Assembly (NCBI GenBank): GCA_026214975.1
Contig: CM047805.1
Span: forward strand, 185,195,333-185,259,332
DNA: 64,000 bases
Direction of reading: 5' to 3'
Origin: Gentiana macrophylla
Lineage: Eukaryota; Streptophyta; Magnoliopsida; Gentianales; Gentianaceae
Shown here piece after piece: positions 35,600 through 47,170 of this stretch; the stretch's first letter is position 1, and each line of letters opens with the position of its first letter. The notes under the pieces are model-generated. The model searched no databases, had not been told where the DNA came from, and saw nothing but the letters and a program-made list of their open reading frames with translations. The position numbers and the translations under genes are program-made.

Positions 35600-37341
35600 T
35601 GTTGGAAGTAGCGTCCGAAAGACAATTTATGTAATTGTTTTTATAGTTAATAAGTGACACATTTTATTTCATCTTATTATTTGCTTTGTGATTATATTTA
35701 ATACACTGCTGAAAACCCCAAGTAGTATCATATGTAGCCATATAACTTAGTGTGTGTCACACATGAGGATTAAGTTTATGGTGATACACTTGAACTATTA
35801 GTCCGTGGTGAACTTAATCAAAGTATGGGGTCTATTGATTAAACCACCATTAATGCGCCCATAACACTTTATGGTGTGACCGTCTTATCCGGACCGTCGA
35901 GATTGGTTGTCTAAGTGGGGCATTTATATATGATGAGAGTCATATAGGACATGACCGATTTAATCTGCCTTTCTCATATAATTCCGTGATTGAGAAACCT
36001 TATTAAATCACAAGATGATCATATATGGATTAACCTTAATCCTGAAGTGATTACAGACTCCTACTTGTTTCAAGAAAGGGTTTGATGTGTTCGTTAAGGA
36101 TCGCTAAGAGGCGCAGTCCGAATCACTTTCTCGTTGGCACTATTCTGGAATGAGTGAGAAGAGTGTGTCTCACAGATATGGAATTCATTCCTTCCTGCGG
36201 GAAGTATAAAGACAATCCTCTTATTTGTTAATCCTAGAAACTGATCGATCTGCGGAGTTCGTATTGGTTATTAACTAATTGATCACTAGTGGGTTAATGG
36301 TAAATAAGGATAAGTTGTATTGAAGAAGGTTTACGGAAATAATCCCGCTTCGTTATAGATAGTTTATGGAGGGTTAGTCTGTATGTAATGATTATATCGA
36401 TTGACACTTATCGACTCGACGTTTTGAGAATAAGTTATATCTATAATTGATAGAGTTCAGTTTCGGATTTATGGTGGCGTAAATCCGAAATTAATAAGTT
36501 GAGTAGAAATATTCTGTACGATGAATATTTTATTCAATTTATTCTAGCTACTGGTTGTAGGTCCATGGTCCCCGGGTTGGCTCCTAACATGCGAGCGTTT
36601 TCTCGTTTTATGGAACCTCGAGAATAAATTAAATAGTTGGTCTATTTAATGAATATGCAATATTATTTATTTAGTAAATAATATGTAAAATAGAAAATAC
36701 ATTTTCTATTAAAATTGATGACATAAGTGGCGCCTACATTTTGTGATAAATTAGGAAAAGAAATTTTCCTAGATTATGTCACATGTGTAATTAGTTAATT
36801 ATTTATTTGTTGGATAATTAATGGAAAAGAGATAAGAGATTGTTTTTTTTTTTTTTGGAATTATCTCTTATCTTATGGCAAATATCTTTTCCATATGGAA
36901 ATAGGTAATTGTGGTGTGTAAAGGATAACTCTTTCTTTACTAGTTATTTTCCTATATAAATAGAGTTCCTCCCAACAAATGACACACATTAATTGGCCCA
37001 CATTATAATAAAAGGAAGAGAAAAATTAGTTTCTCGTTCTAGGCATATTCGAGGAGGTTCTACGGTGAGGATCGACGTCCACCAGTCGTCGCTTGGAGAT
37101 ATAATTCGGAAGATCACGGCTTCTGCCTTTGGTCGATTGGCTATTTCTCTCCGGTTGGGCTAAATCTACTAACCTTCTTGTAGATTAATTTATTATGTGA
37201 ATCATATCGTGGTAAAATCGTAAACGAATCTAATTCGTAGCTTCCGCTGTGCAAGATCGAGTGTCTCGATCGGTGCTGTGAATCAGATCTGACGATCCAA
37301 TTATGGATCGGATCCGGATTCGGGTTTCTGTATATCCAGCA
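35600..37341 (+). repeat. 3' LTR of Cop-A (complete)
   Basis: 1742 bp from TGTTGGAAG to TATCCAGCA, directly after a polypurine tract. A TATA box (TATATAAATAG) lies at 36953-36963. The right 640 bp match 1-609 of the window. A long LTR, an initiator-Met PBS and the Tork-like C-terminus support an Angela-like copia family. The 5-bp target duplication cannot be tested because the left end of the element is outside the window; the right flank is TAGGC. Confidence 0.92.
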
Positions 37342-37524
37342 TAGGCATGCACCAAATTCTGAGCAGTTCAAGACCTAATTCACTGCTTAGCCGAGTATGT
37401 CCGATGGTATTCTACAAGGGAAGGTTCAAGGCAGCAAACCACCTCGCCGATGCAATAGAACTCCGTTTGATATCTTTAAAGAGTCTGCCTAGCATATGCA
37501 TTAATTTTCATTCATGTGGGGGAT
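37342..37524 (+). pseudogene. C-terminal tail of another copia-like Pol
   Basis: A short reading frame with AANHLADAI and a later CGGLLK motif resembles the end of copia RNase H (…LAD.LTK…, CGG.L). It is followed directly by a polypurine tract (ATGTGGGGGATTG, ending near 37526) and a probable LTR. Only the extreme 3' end of this element survives beside Cop-A. Confidence 0.5.
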
Positions 37525-38207
37525 TGTTGAAACTTTATCGTATTTTAGCTCCGAAATGGGTTTAAGTGTAAGTGACGAACAGTCAACTTCAGGCCCAGAT
37601 TTCGGTGATGATGTGCCTAAATCGTACTTCGGTCCGCGGATCCTTATTCGGGTCTGACCGGCCACTGACATTAGTGGATGAGGCTACCGGCCATTACTGA
37701 CCGTGAGCCTTCGGATCCTTTCCAAGCCCTCAACCCTATGCGATGACAAAAGGGATTAGGGGGCCGACACGCGATCTCATTCGTCAAACGGGTCCTCCAG
37801 CGACCTCGACCATAATTTTAAAGGAAGAACTACCTCAAGTTTGGCGAGACATAGATATAAAGGATACAAGGATCAGCGAGGCCATCAGGAGCGCAACCTA
37901 TCGGCTCCGCTACGAGCCCACTACTGTAGCTAAATATCTATTATGTACTATGTGTCATCATTTGTAAATAAACCGACTTTATTCTATAAATAGGGGGCAT
38001 GTAACCCATTTGGGGGATGGACAAAAATGATATAAAACAGATAGCAAAGTCAAATTGTCCATTTTCTCTTCTCTTATAAAGCACCTCCGCCGGAATTCTC
38101 TAGCACCGCCGAGCACCACCGGCAAACACCACCTTATTACACTTTTATAGCCAGATATCAACCATAAAAACACCGCTAAAAGCAAGATGATATTTTCGAC
38201 ATCATCA
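37525..38207 (+). mobile_element. Probable 3' LTR of a copia-like element
   Basis: Begins TGTTGAAACTTT right after a GTGGGGGATTG polypurine tract and ends CATCATCA, about 683 bp. It holds a TATA box (TCTATAAATAGG, near 37983) and a C-rich probable R/U5. The right boundary is inferred from the TG...CA rule only. No partner LTR or target duplication is visible. Confidence 0.5.
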
Positions 38208-38291
38208 GGTGAGTTGCGGAATGAATTTCCTTAAGCTAAAATCAGTTTTGGAAACTTCTAAGATAGTAGTTAATGTTAGGCTTTTGAATCA

Positions 38292-39787
38292 TGTCTCGGA
38301 TTTTTGCAAATGAAAATAAACAAGTAATAAATTTATAAATCCGGTATACCCCAAGTGTAGGGATCGTAGTATAGTAGCTACAACCGGAGTCGAGTCACAG
38401 GGAATCGTCGTTATCTAGTTCATTAATTTTCCTAACATTGATACCATTATTATTAAAACCTAAAATAACAAAACGAAAAGTAAACTGGACAGAGGATTGT
38501 CAGTCCAAAGCCAGGAAAGATCGTTGCGAAAAATAAATCTAAACTACAAACTAAGAAAATAAATAAAACTAGTAAAACCATGACAATGACTATGGTGATT
38601 CAACAAAGAACAAGCAATGATCCACCATCCCGCAACCCTCGCTTTCTTTCTAAGGTTATCTTATGATGATTTAATTAAACTTGTGATTCACCTAACAAAG
38701 TGCAATGAATTCCCAATCTCTTAGGTAATTAGTCTATCAATCTTTTATCTTTCGATCTTAAAGATTAACACTTTCAATTCAGAGGTGTAAGATTTATTCA
38801 ATCTAGCAACCTAGATATTCAACCTAATCAACTCTCGTTACTTATAGGTTAAAGATCCAATCTTTCCTACGGTGATCTAGGTTTACACCGACTCTCGTCA
38901 CATAGTAAACATCAATAGAAAAACATCTCTCGATTTAAATTTGCATAACACATAATCATAGAAAAGAAACAACTTTAATTAAAACTCACAAAATCATCCA
39001 AGGGAGAAATAAAAACGCTGCAGAAAAGTTTCACATGCTTGCCCCAAGTTTGATCAGCTTCCAGCCATCCTCATGATCCGGAAGGAGAACGAAACAAAAT
39101 AAATAAAACAATTAATCTAATCTCGGCCTCGATCGACCAAGCACCAAGCTTAACCGAGCACAACTCGGCTTCGAATTTAGGATTTTAGCGCACTTTGTGT
39201 GTGTGTATGATGATATTAGGGTTTGAAATAATGCGGCTATATATAGAAAAAGTAAGTCGGTTTCAAAGATGGCGGGGGCGGACGCCCGTCCACTCCTTCT
39301 GGACGCCCGTCCAGTTGGTGTAAATTCTTCGAGTCGGGCCGAGTCTTCTCAAACGCCCGTTCTATGTAAAATGAGACGCTCGTCCACTGAAATCTTCAAA
39401 ACTTTGAATCAAATTTCCTCTCCTGGACGCTCGTCCATATCTTCAGACGTCCGTCCACCCCGGGCGCTTGATTCAATACTTCAGCGCCATCCGGTCGCAT
39501 GGGTAGTGAACGCTCGTTTGATTCTTCAAATCTTCATTCCAATCCTCAACTTGCATCTTCCTTATGACATGTTTATGACCTACAAAACCACAAAGACATG
39601 CAAAGTGTAAAACCATAGATAATTACCAATAAAACCACGAAATTAGCTCAACTTTACACTTAAAGACTTTTAAAACTCATCTGCTCAATAATTCGATTAA
39701 ACCCTTAATTTCTATGCAAATAATACGAATATGGAGGAAATCATTATAAAATATAACGATATAAATCATATAAAATCACCCTTAACA
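38292..39787 (-). mobile_element. Solo LTR of the Athila-like family (copy 2)
   Basis: 1496 bp, TGTCTCGG...CTTAACA, flanked by a perfect 5-bp duplication AATCA (38287-38291 and 39788-39792). It aligns with the solo LTR at 2785-4395 over most of its length, including the start and the ACCCCAAGTGTAGGGATCG phrase. It has a TATA-like box (TCTATATATAG, complement near 39235-39245). A dense cluster of GGACGCCCGTCC motifs lies at 39270-39510. Confidence 0.92.
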
Positions 39788-39792
39788 AATCA

Positions 39793-40257
39793 CATGATTT
39801 CGATATCGGGTGAATGAGAAATTAATGTCTATTGGTAGAGTGATTTATGTGAGGCGAAGCAGACATCAGTTCATATCGAACTTGTTGAAACAATGCATCT
39901 GTTCGAATTATGTTCATGAACAGAATGACATCCGTTCAAAATTCGGTTATTTCCAACAAAAATAACTTCATCTGTAACCGAAATTTTGAAGAGATGCTTC
40001 TCTTCCAAACAGCTTTTCTCTACCTATATAATCCCAAGACATGGAATGAATACATACAGAATTTTCTGCATTACAATTCTTTATACTTTTCTTACATTTT
40101 GCAAAAATAAAAGCCTGCACTTTTTTGCATTTCATAAGTCTGAGATATTCAATGCCAGATCAGTTCGCCGCTTGTTCGCATTGAAATGCCACAACCAGAA
40201 CAAGAAAAAGACTGTTGTATCTTGAGAGACTTCTTGCCATAACCGTGGGCATTTAAT
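39793..40257. other. AT-rich DNA without recognised content
   Basis: The sequence interrupted by the solo LTR continues here. Short open frames exist but show no family motif. A TATATAAT-like box near 40025 and the general composition would fit an old LTR, but nothing proves it. Confidence 0.4.
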
Positions 40258-41769
40258 GTTGAATAGGTGTCCTAAGCCCAACCGGGTTGGATCGGATCCG
40301 ACCGGGTCGGATCGTTTACAGTCTATTTAGTTCATGTAATAATTTTATTATGATTAATAAAAGCGCTTGTGTTATTATATATTGTTTATCTTCATATTAT
40401 TTGTCGTATATATATAGTAACGTCCCTAGTGTCAAACTATGATAGAGAAACCATGATAGTGATTATGGTTGATGAGATCTCTAATCACTCTAACAAGTTT
40501 GGTACTTAAATGTCTCTAGTCTTATGTACTATCAAACGGGACATTGATAGTATAATCAGACTAGCACGTATTGGATGTCTTTTATCATATAGAAGGTAGG
40601 GATAAATCTCGTCTATCGAAGTGTAGAGACACTTGGACTGTACGTGGACGTGTATTAGAGAATGCGTACGTTAGACTGACCCACTTACATTAAGTGTCAC
40701 ACTATGTGGCGGTTGTGTAATTATCCTTTAGACCGGAGTCTTCATGGCATCACGGGTGGATTGTCATGCTTTGACACTATTGAGATTTTCCCTAGCCACG
40801 GGGCGATCATGCGGTAGTGATTGGGTGTGATATTGAAGCATGCGGAGTATACATGATTGGTTGTCCGGGAATCGCGCATCATATGATTGGGATCGAATAT
40901 CTGAAATGGCCTTCTTATAAGGAATGTCTAGCTCTCGAGAATCTTTGCAAAGTGGGAGTAAATGTGTTATTCCGAGAGAGCATGATATCCAGATTATAAG
41001 ATACGATCGTTAATGTATTGACACTCGAGATACGATCGTATGGATATTATTACAGCGATAGAATTGTAAGTTACACGGTAACTGCTTCACATGAAAGGTA
41101 GTAGTAATTGATTTTGACTCTTCCGATGATTGGGGGTCACGGTGTGCTGCTAGACGCTATCCCGTGATCGTTAGGCATGAAGGGCATTTTCGTAATTTGC
41201 ACTTTGTGTCTACGGCCAACATATTTGGAAGCCTATCGGGTCATACACATATGAACATCGAGTCGGATTAAAATGCGGTTATAGTTGATAACCAAATAAG
41301 GAAAGTTTATCTCAAATGCTATAAAGGTTATAGTGGTAAATTAATATAGTAGTATTTATTTATTTATTATGAATAAATGAAATACAAGATATTAATTATA
41401 TATAAATTATATTAATTAAAGAATATCAATTAATTGACATATGGGGCGCCACATCCTAGGGTATAAGATACACTTGGATTGTGCACTTTAATTAATAAGA
41501 TTACCATAATATTAATATTAGATATTAATTGATTTTTGAAAAATAGATTTATGGTAATAAGATAAATATAATCAATATAAGATATTGGCAATATTTAGAT
41601 TTTATTTAATATACGATATTATAATAAAAGAGATAAATCAATCTAATTGACTTTCCTTATTTTATTGGGAAAATGTTTTCTTCTCATCCACTCTATTGGG
41701 GCACCACTTTTGACTATAAATAAGAGGTGGGTGTCAAGCTCTTTGGTACACCACAATTGCAAGAGCTAA
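40258..41769 (+). mobile_element. Decayed LTR-like sequence interrupted by Cop-B
   Basis: Begins TGTTGAATAGG and has the overall style of a long copia LTR: a GGGGCGCCACATCC phrase near 41442 recalling GTGGCGCCTACATT of the Cop-A LTR, then TATAAATAAGAGG near 41715. It stops at the Cop-B insertion (left flank GCTAA at 41765-41769). Its continuation is not recognisable to the right of Cop-B. Assignment rests on architecture only. Confidence 0.35.
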
Positions 41770-42654
41770 TGTTGTAATTTGTGGCTTACACGGGAACAAC
41801 AATGTCAAAACGAAACAAAACGCAGGAAAATTTTGCAGAAAATTAATAACTTGATATGAACGTAGAATCGTGAAACACTTTCCTACAAAAGTTATTTGCC
41901 CCGAATCTTATGCCTAGGGTAACACAAATACTTTTGTGAGATAAGACTACGTTTTCCCTTCGATCTTTAGGCACAAAAGATGAAGATGACCTTTGGAGAT
42001 AATTTGAAAGTGTTTTATGGTTTTGATAGGATCAAGGATGCATACATTTGTTGTGTATATCTTCAACAATGTAAAAAGCCTGTAAAAAGCACTTGGATTA
42101 TAGAAAATCAGTTGCAAGTTCGAAAATATAAGTTACAACCCAAGTGGAAAGGTACCATTTGGTTATAACTACCCAAAAAGGCCAAAAGGCACTTGCGGGA
42201 TCAAGTTTTGGACCATAGGCGTCGCGCTGTCGATCCACAGCGTGCGCTGCGCACCGTAACCCGACCAACTCTCTGAACCACCACAGCGTGCGCTGTCGAT
42301 CCGCAGTGTGCGCTGCGAAAAAAACGAAACCCGACCAACTCTTCTCGAACCACCACAGGCGCGCTGTCAATCACAGCATGCGCTGTCACCAGTGTGTCTT
42401 TGTCGATCCACAAAGCGTGTGCGCTGTCACTGCTTTCACCAAAAAGCTGATTTTGGTCCTTTAACTGGTTTTCCGGTCCTTTAAATGATTTTCTCGAACT
42501 ATACTTGCTTATTTTCCATCCGTATACTCATATACACTTATATAAGCGTGCACTCCGCACCTCCAAACTTATTATTAAGTGTTACGAGTATATCCACCCT
42601 TGTACTAAACCCCGATTACCTCAACGGCTTGTGATTATACTTAAATCACCAACA
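41770..42654 (-). repeat. Cop-B 3' LTR
   Basis: 885 bp, TGTTGTAATT...TCACCAACA, with perfect 5-bp terminal inverted repeats TGTTG/CAACA. A PPT lies on its right. It holds a palindromic CTTATATAAG box near 42540. A CG-rich block at 42215-42430 has repeated CACAGCGTGCGCTG-like and CCCGACCAACTC units. Confidence 0.92.
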
Positions 42655-42672
42655 TTCCTCCCCCATTTAAGT
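42655..42672 (-). other. Cop-B polypurine tract
   Basis: On the - strand CTTAAATGGGGGAGGAA abuts the LTR start TGTTGGTGATTT. The same tract follows the second LTR at 48083-48099. Confidence 0.85.
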
Positions 42673-43186
42673 GTAATCCTTGGTTTAGCAAAACAACATC
42701 ATCATAAAACAAATCAACTCATGCTTCAATGAAAATGTCACGAAGATTGAATTTCCATCTAGTATTATTACACATTTCAAATATTCGAGTATTGGGGTGT
42801 GTCTAAGCATTGAACCCTTTACACGCTTTGAATACATGAAGATAACATACACATGAGTTAATATAACTCCAAAAGCTTATTCTTGACACTAATTAATCAG
42901 GCCTTGTGTCCATATCCATTCATGAGCATATAGAAAGCCAACTCTCGAACTTTCTTGAAAGCGGCCAAACTTCATACTCATATAGGAGAGCCTTTATATA
43001 ATCGTGCACCTGCAATAGCACTTTGTCAAAGACTCATTATGAAGAATCCCTTCATCCTTAACTTACAGGTAATAGCACATACCTCGGGATAATATCATGT
43101 GCTCAAATCTAGATAATAGGCCTTCCACATTGAATTCTGCCTCTAACATTGTATTAGAAGGGAATTGGGTATCCTATCACCAAGAT
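42673..43186. other. Non-coding stretch between Cop-B PPT and pol end
   Basis: About 510 bp of AT-rich sequence without a coding signal, repeated nearly identically at 48100-48610 beyond the second LTR. It is the 3' untranslated part of the element. Confidence 0.7.
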
Positions 43187-44071
43187 TCAAATGAGTTGTA
43201 AACCCATCCCGATTACAGACTTTTGTACCAAGTCTCTAGCCAATCCTTTTATCAAGTGATCAGCTAAGTTATGTTGAGATCTCACAAACACAACCGAAAT
43301 CACCCCATGAGTGATCAACTCCCGAACCGCGCTATGTCTAACGCCCAAGTGTCGCGATTTGCCATTATACACTTGACTATAAGCTTTAGACAAGGTAGAA
43401 GCACTATCACAATGGATAGAAATGGGTGATATTGGTTTTGGCCACAATGGAATTTCATATATCAAATTCCTAAGCCACTCCGCCTCTTTACCAGCTGCTG
43501 CTAAGGCAACAAATTCCGACTCCATAGTCGAGCTAGTAATACATGTTTGCTTTTTGGAAGCCCAAGAGATGGCACCTCCTCCAAGCAAGAACACCCAACC
43601 ACTTGTAGAAGAATGATCCTCTACATTGGATATCCAACTAGCATCTGAATATCCTTCTATTACTGAAGGATGTCCAACATAAGTTAAGCCAAAATCCTTG
43701 GTTAACTTAAGATACCTTAGTACACGAGTTACCGCATGCCAATGATGACTACTCGGATTACTCGTAAACCTGCTTAGCTTTCCAACCGCATAAGCAATAT
43801 CCGGACGTGTGCTAGTCATAGCATACATCAAACATCCTATTACCCGAGAATACTCAAGTTGTGATATCGGATTTCCCGTATTCGGCATGAGTTTCTCATT
43901 AGGATCCATGGGAGTATTAGCCGGAGTGGAGTTTTCACAATTGAACTTCTTCAACACTTTCTCAATGTAATGAGATTGTGTCAAAGAGAACCCTTTGTCA
44001 TTCCTTTTTATCTTGATTCCTAGAATCACATCCGCCTCCCCCATGTCTTTCATAGAAAAGCTTGATGACAA
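43187..44071 (-). CDS. Cop-B RNase H and end of RT
   Basis: An uninterrupted 294-codon stretch covering the end of RT ([32 protein letters not shown]) and the copia RNase H. The latter has [38 protein letters not shown] and [13 protein letters not shown]. The C-terminus has [17 protein letters not shown] and a late [12 protein letters not shown]; the stop is at 43187-43189. It is part of one Pol polyprotein, not a separate gene. The first Met marks only the start of the open stretch. A frame break near 44090 separates it from the rest of RT. Confidence 0.88.
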   Translation of the reverse strand: MSSSFSMKDMGEADVILGIKIKRNDKGFSLTQSHYIEKVLKKFNCENSTPANTPMDPNEKLMPNTGNPISQLEYSRVIGCLMYAMTSTRPDIAYAVGKLSRFTSNPSSHHWHAVTRVLRYLKLTKDFGLTYVGHPSVIEGYSDASWISNVEDHSSTSGWVFLLGGGAISWASKKQTCITSSTMESEFVALAAAGKEAEWLRNLIYEIPLWPKPISPISIHCDSASTLSKAYSQVYNGKSRHLGVRHSAVRELITHGVISVVFVRSQHNLADHLIKGLARDLVQKSVIGMGLQLI

Positions 44072-44098
44072 AAATGCTTTGCAAAGGTCAACTTGATC

Positions 44099-44897
44099 TT
44101 AGTTAGTTCCAAAGATCAACATGTCATCAACATATAAGCAAATTATCACACCATTACCGGTATCGTCAAATTTGCTATATATACACTTGTCTGATTGATT
44201 AATCATAAATCCATGAGACAAGATAACTTCATCAAATTTATGATGCCATTGTTTAGGTGCTTGTTTAAGACCATACAATGATTTAACAAGCTTACAAACC
44301 TTATGCTCGCTTTCGAGCAAAACAAAACCTTCCGGTTGTTTCATATAAATTTCTTCTTCCAAATCTCCATTCAAGAATGCCGTCTTAACATCCATTTGAT
44401 GGATTACCAGATTGTTAATTGTCGCCAATGCAATCAACAATCTTATTGTGAAGATTCTTGCAATCGGGTGCATAGGTATCAAAATAATCAATACCTTCTT
44501 TTTGCCTAAAGCCTTGAATTACCAATCTGGCTTTATATCTGTCGACAGTGCCGTCAACTTTCATCTTTCTTTTAAAGATCCACTTGCAGCCCAAAGGTTT
44601 GCAACCACGTGGAAGATCCGAAAGGATCCACGTGTTGTTTCCCATTATGGAATCCATCTCATCATTGACGGCTTCTTTCCACAATGACACGTCTCGAGAC
44701 TCCATAGCCTCCTTAAACGTCTTAGGATCCTCATCAATATTATAACAATATGAATATTGGAATCCTACTTCATCTCTTGTTCCTTCTACCAAATAAGTTT
44801 GATAGTCGGATCCAAAAGATTTTGCTTTCCTAGCCCTTTTGCTTCTACGAAGCTCCAAAGGCTCATCTTGAGAACTGACACCATTATTGTTCTCCAC
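44099..44897 (-). pseudogene. Cop-B reverse transcriptase (two overlapping open stretches)
   Basis: The upstream stretch (44897-44415) has LRRSKRARKAKSFGSDY, FKEAMESRDVSLWKEAV, CKWIFKRKMKVDGTVDRYKARLV and the GIDYFDTYAP motif. It then shifts near 44440. The downstream stretch (44491-44099) has HQMDVKTAFLNGDLEEEIYM, SLYGLKQAPKQWHHKFD and the catalytic YVDDML, after which a stop occurs near 44099. The catalytic Asp pair is intact. Frame breaks near 44440 and 44095 would disable it as assembled. Confidence 0.88.
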
Positions 44898-45311
44898 TCC
44901 AATATTAATAGGAGTTATATCCTTCGGTCTTTGTATGAAGCGAAAAACCGATTTTCATCAAAGATAGCATCCCTTGATTCAATCACGGAATGAACGGCAA
45001 TCAATCATTAGGCTCTATAACATAGAACCTATATGCCTTGGAATGCATAGCATATCCAATGAATATACAATCAATGCCTCTTTCACCCAAGGTTTTAATC
45101 TTAGGCATGGTGAGCCTTACAACAAATTTCTACATCCCCAAACTCGTAGATAACTCAAGTTTGGCTTCTTTTTGAACCAAAGTTCATATGGGGTAATAGG
45201 ATTCCTTTTATTAGGAACTCTATTCAAAGAAATAACAAGCCGTTAACATGGCTTCTCCCCAAAATCCCTCACTCAAACTCTGAGTAAGATAGCATGGAAT
45301 TAACCATCTCT

Positions 45312-45901
45312 TTAAGAGTACGGTTTTTCCTTTCCGCTTATACCGTTTTCTTTGTCACAAGTGTAAGGCGCCGTAACCTCATGTATAATCCCACATGACC
45401 CGAAAAAGGTTGGATCAAAGTATTCACCACCTCGATCGGTACGCAACTTTTTAACTTTAGAGGTTAATTGCAACTCAACTTCACTTTTATAGATTTTAAA
45501 TTTATCGATTGCCTCATCTTTAGAATGAAGTAAAACACATAATGTAACCGAGTGCAATCATCTATAAAAGTCACTACATATCTTTTGTTGCCAAAAGACG
45601 GTGTAGCACAAAAGTCACATAGATCACTATGGACAAGATCCAAAACTGAAGATGACCTTTCAACACTATGAAAAGGCTGTCTAACAATTTTGTTCAACAT
45701 ACATGTATCACATTTATTTATATTCATATCAAAAGATGGAATCAAATCATGCTTAGACATTAATAACATGCGCTTATAATGAACATGTCCTAACCGAGCA
45801 TGCCATAAAACGTAAATATCAACATCATGATTCATACAAACATTATTCACAACATCATGCTTGAATGTTAAGCATAAACATACCATTACAAAGATAACCA
45901 A
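45312..45901 (-). pseudogene. Cop-B integrase and pre-integrase domain
   Basis: The open stretch 45901-45464 holds the GAG-pre-integrase zinc-binding pattern (LWHARLGHVHYKRM, CDTCMLNKIVRQPF), then VHSDLCDF and VVTFIDDCTRLHYVF with the catalytic Asp residues. A shifted stretch (45557-45312) adds LRTDRGGEYFDPTF with the second catalytic Asp. The Glu region is damaged; the C-terminal integrase part between 45312 and 44950 is out of frame. It would insert the cDNA; not functional as assembled. Confidence 0.85.
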
Positions 45902-46540
45902 ATCCTATAAATACACCACACTTACTTAAAATGTATTTGTCAGACTCAAAGACTTGTTTAAAACCATCTTTACATAATAAACTTCCTGAAACTAAGTTTT
46001 TCCGGATCCCCGAACAAATAGTACATGTTTTAAAGTTACAAATTTGCCGTAACTAAAAGGTAAAACAACGATTCCTCTTCCACGGATGGCGGCCTTTGAC
46101 TCGTTTCCCATAAACAAAGATGGATCCATCGTTAACGGTGTTCATAATCTTTAAACCAACGTTGATCCTTACAGACATGCTTTGTCGCACCCCGAGTCAA
46201 TCCACCAAGCAACATCATCATCCTCGCATATAAATGCCTCGAAAAATGCGGTGGTACATAATTCATATCCGAATTAAATCCACAAACAATATTCGACCTT
46301 GATGTTTAGGAGCACCTTGGTCCTTAGACCCTTGCCCCGAATCGTTGTTTGGCCCTTTCGATTTTTGCCAAATCGACAATCACCCTTAAAATGCCCAACT
46401 TTCCCAAGCAAACCAACAAGCACCTTTCGGTTTCTTATTGGCATCTTTGCCGTTGTTCTTAGAAAATTGCCCTTTCCTTTTTTCTTAGGTTCTTTTGAGA
46501 ACTTTCACCGTTTCCACCATATTTATGGAAGTAGAATCCA
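45902..46540 (-). pseudogene. Cop-B zinc knuckle and protease region (frame-broken)
   Basis: A nucleic-acid-binding knuckle reads GKVGHFKGDCRF around 46415-46370. The protease active site lies near 46195-46170: WWIDSG is readable, then the frame shifts within one codon. No long open stretch spans the region. Further right it joins gag at 46541. Confidence 0.7.
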
Positions 46541-47170
46541 TTACCTCTTTACCCTTGGTTTTACCGTTCTCTTGCGCCTCAGAGATTCCTCTATACATAA
46601 GTGACTACCAAGTTCTACCAGAGATAATTCTTCTTTCTTATGTTTCAGAAAATGTTTAAAATATTTCCAAGATGGTGGCAATTTATCAATTATACTAGAA
46701 ACAGAAATAGACTCATCCATTTCCATTTTGTGTTGTGCAAACTGACCCAAAATGCGAAGCAACTCATTATATTGTTCCATTACTGACCTTGAATCTACCA
46801 TGTTATATTTCATGAAGTTACCAACCAAGAACTTTTTACTATATGCATCTTCATCCATGTATTTTGATTCTAAAGAATCCCAAAGTTCTTTGGCAGATTC
46901 AACATTTTGATAAATATCGAACAAAGCATCAGACATACCGTTTAGAATGTGGCCTCTACAAATGTAGTCATCATTCTCCCATTTGTTCTTCTTCCTCAAC
47001 TCTTCCAGAGGTCCGTCTTCCAACACTTCCGGCATCGGTGTACTTAGTACATACACCACCTTCAAAGTTGTCAACAGAAAATGCATCTTTCTCTGCCATC
47101 TTCTGAAGTTCACTCCCTCAAACTTTTCCAACTTTCCAAAATTTGCAGTCATCTCCTTGACACTTGACAT
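46541..47170 (-). CDS. Cop-B gag (open N-terminal part)
   Basis: A 209-codon open frame starting 25 bp inside the LTR. It opens MSSVKEMTANFGKLEKFEGV and continues with NFRRWQRKMHFLL, SAKELWDSLESKYMDEDAYS, YNELLRILGQFAQHKMEMDE and FLKHKKEELSLVELGSHL. This is a classic copia Gag (UBN2-type) layout. The end at 46541 is a frame break before the zinc knuckle rather than the natural C-terminus. The ATG is chosen because it is the first one after the LTR and starts the conserved FEG..F..W region. Confidence 0.9.
   Translation of the reverse strand: MSSVKEMTANFGKLEKFEGVNFRRWQRKMHFLLTTLKVVYVLSTPMPEVLEDGPLEELRKKNKWENDDYICRGHILNGMSDALFDIYQNVESAKELWDSLESKYMDEDAYSKKFLVGNFMKYNMVDSRSVMEQYNELLRILGQFAQHKMEMDESISVSSIIDKLPPSWKYFKHFLKHKKEELSLVELGSHLCIEESLRRKRTVKPRVKR

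Larger units (their letters stand above)
22901..36082 (+). repeat. 6.6-kb tandem duplication spanning element boundaries
   Basis: Unit 1 is 22901-29497 and unit 2 is 29498-36082 (about 6597 and 6585 bp). Each holds part of Athila gag, the leader, PBS, an LTR, the ACATA target site, the Cop-A pol remnant and the first part of the Cop-A 3' LTR. The 7-bp string TGATGTG occurs at the left edge (22901), at the junction (29498) and at the right edge (36083). This points to microhomology-mediated duplication after both insertions. The junction joins Cop-A LTR sequence directly to Athila gag, which no single transposition can explain. Confidence 0.9.

Noticed and set aside
39269..39610. 113-codon + strand open stretch in the second solo LTR
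   Set aside because: It is the translation of repeated GACGCCCGTCC motifs, not a gene.
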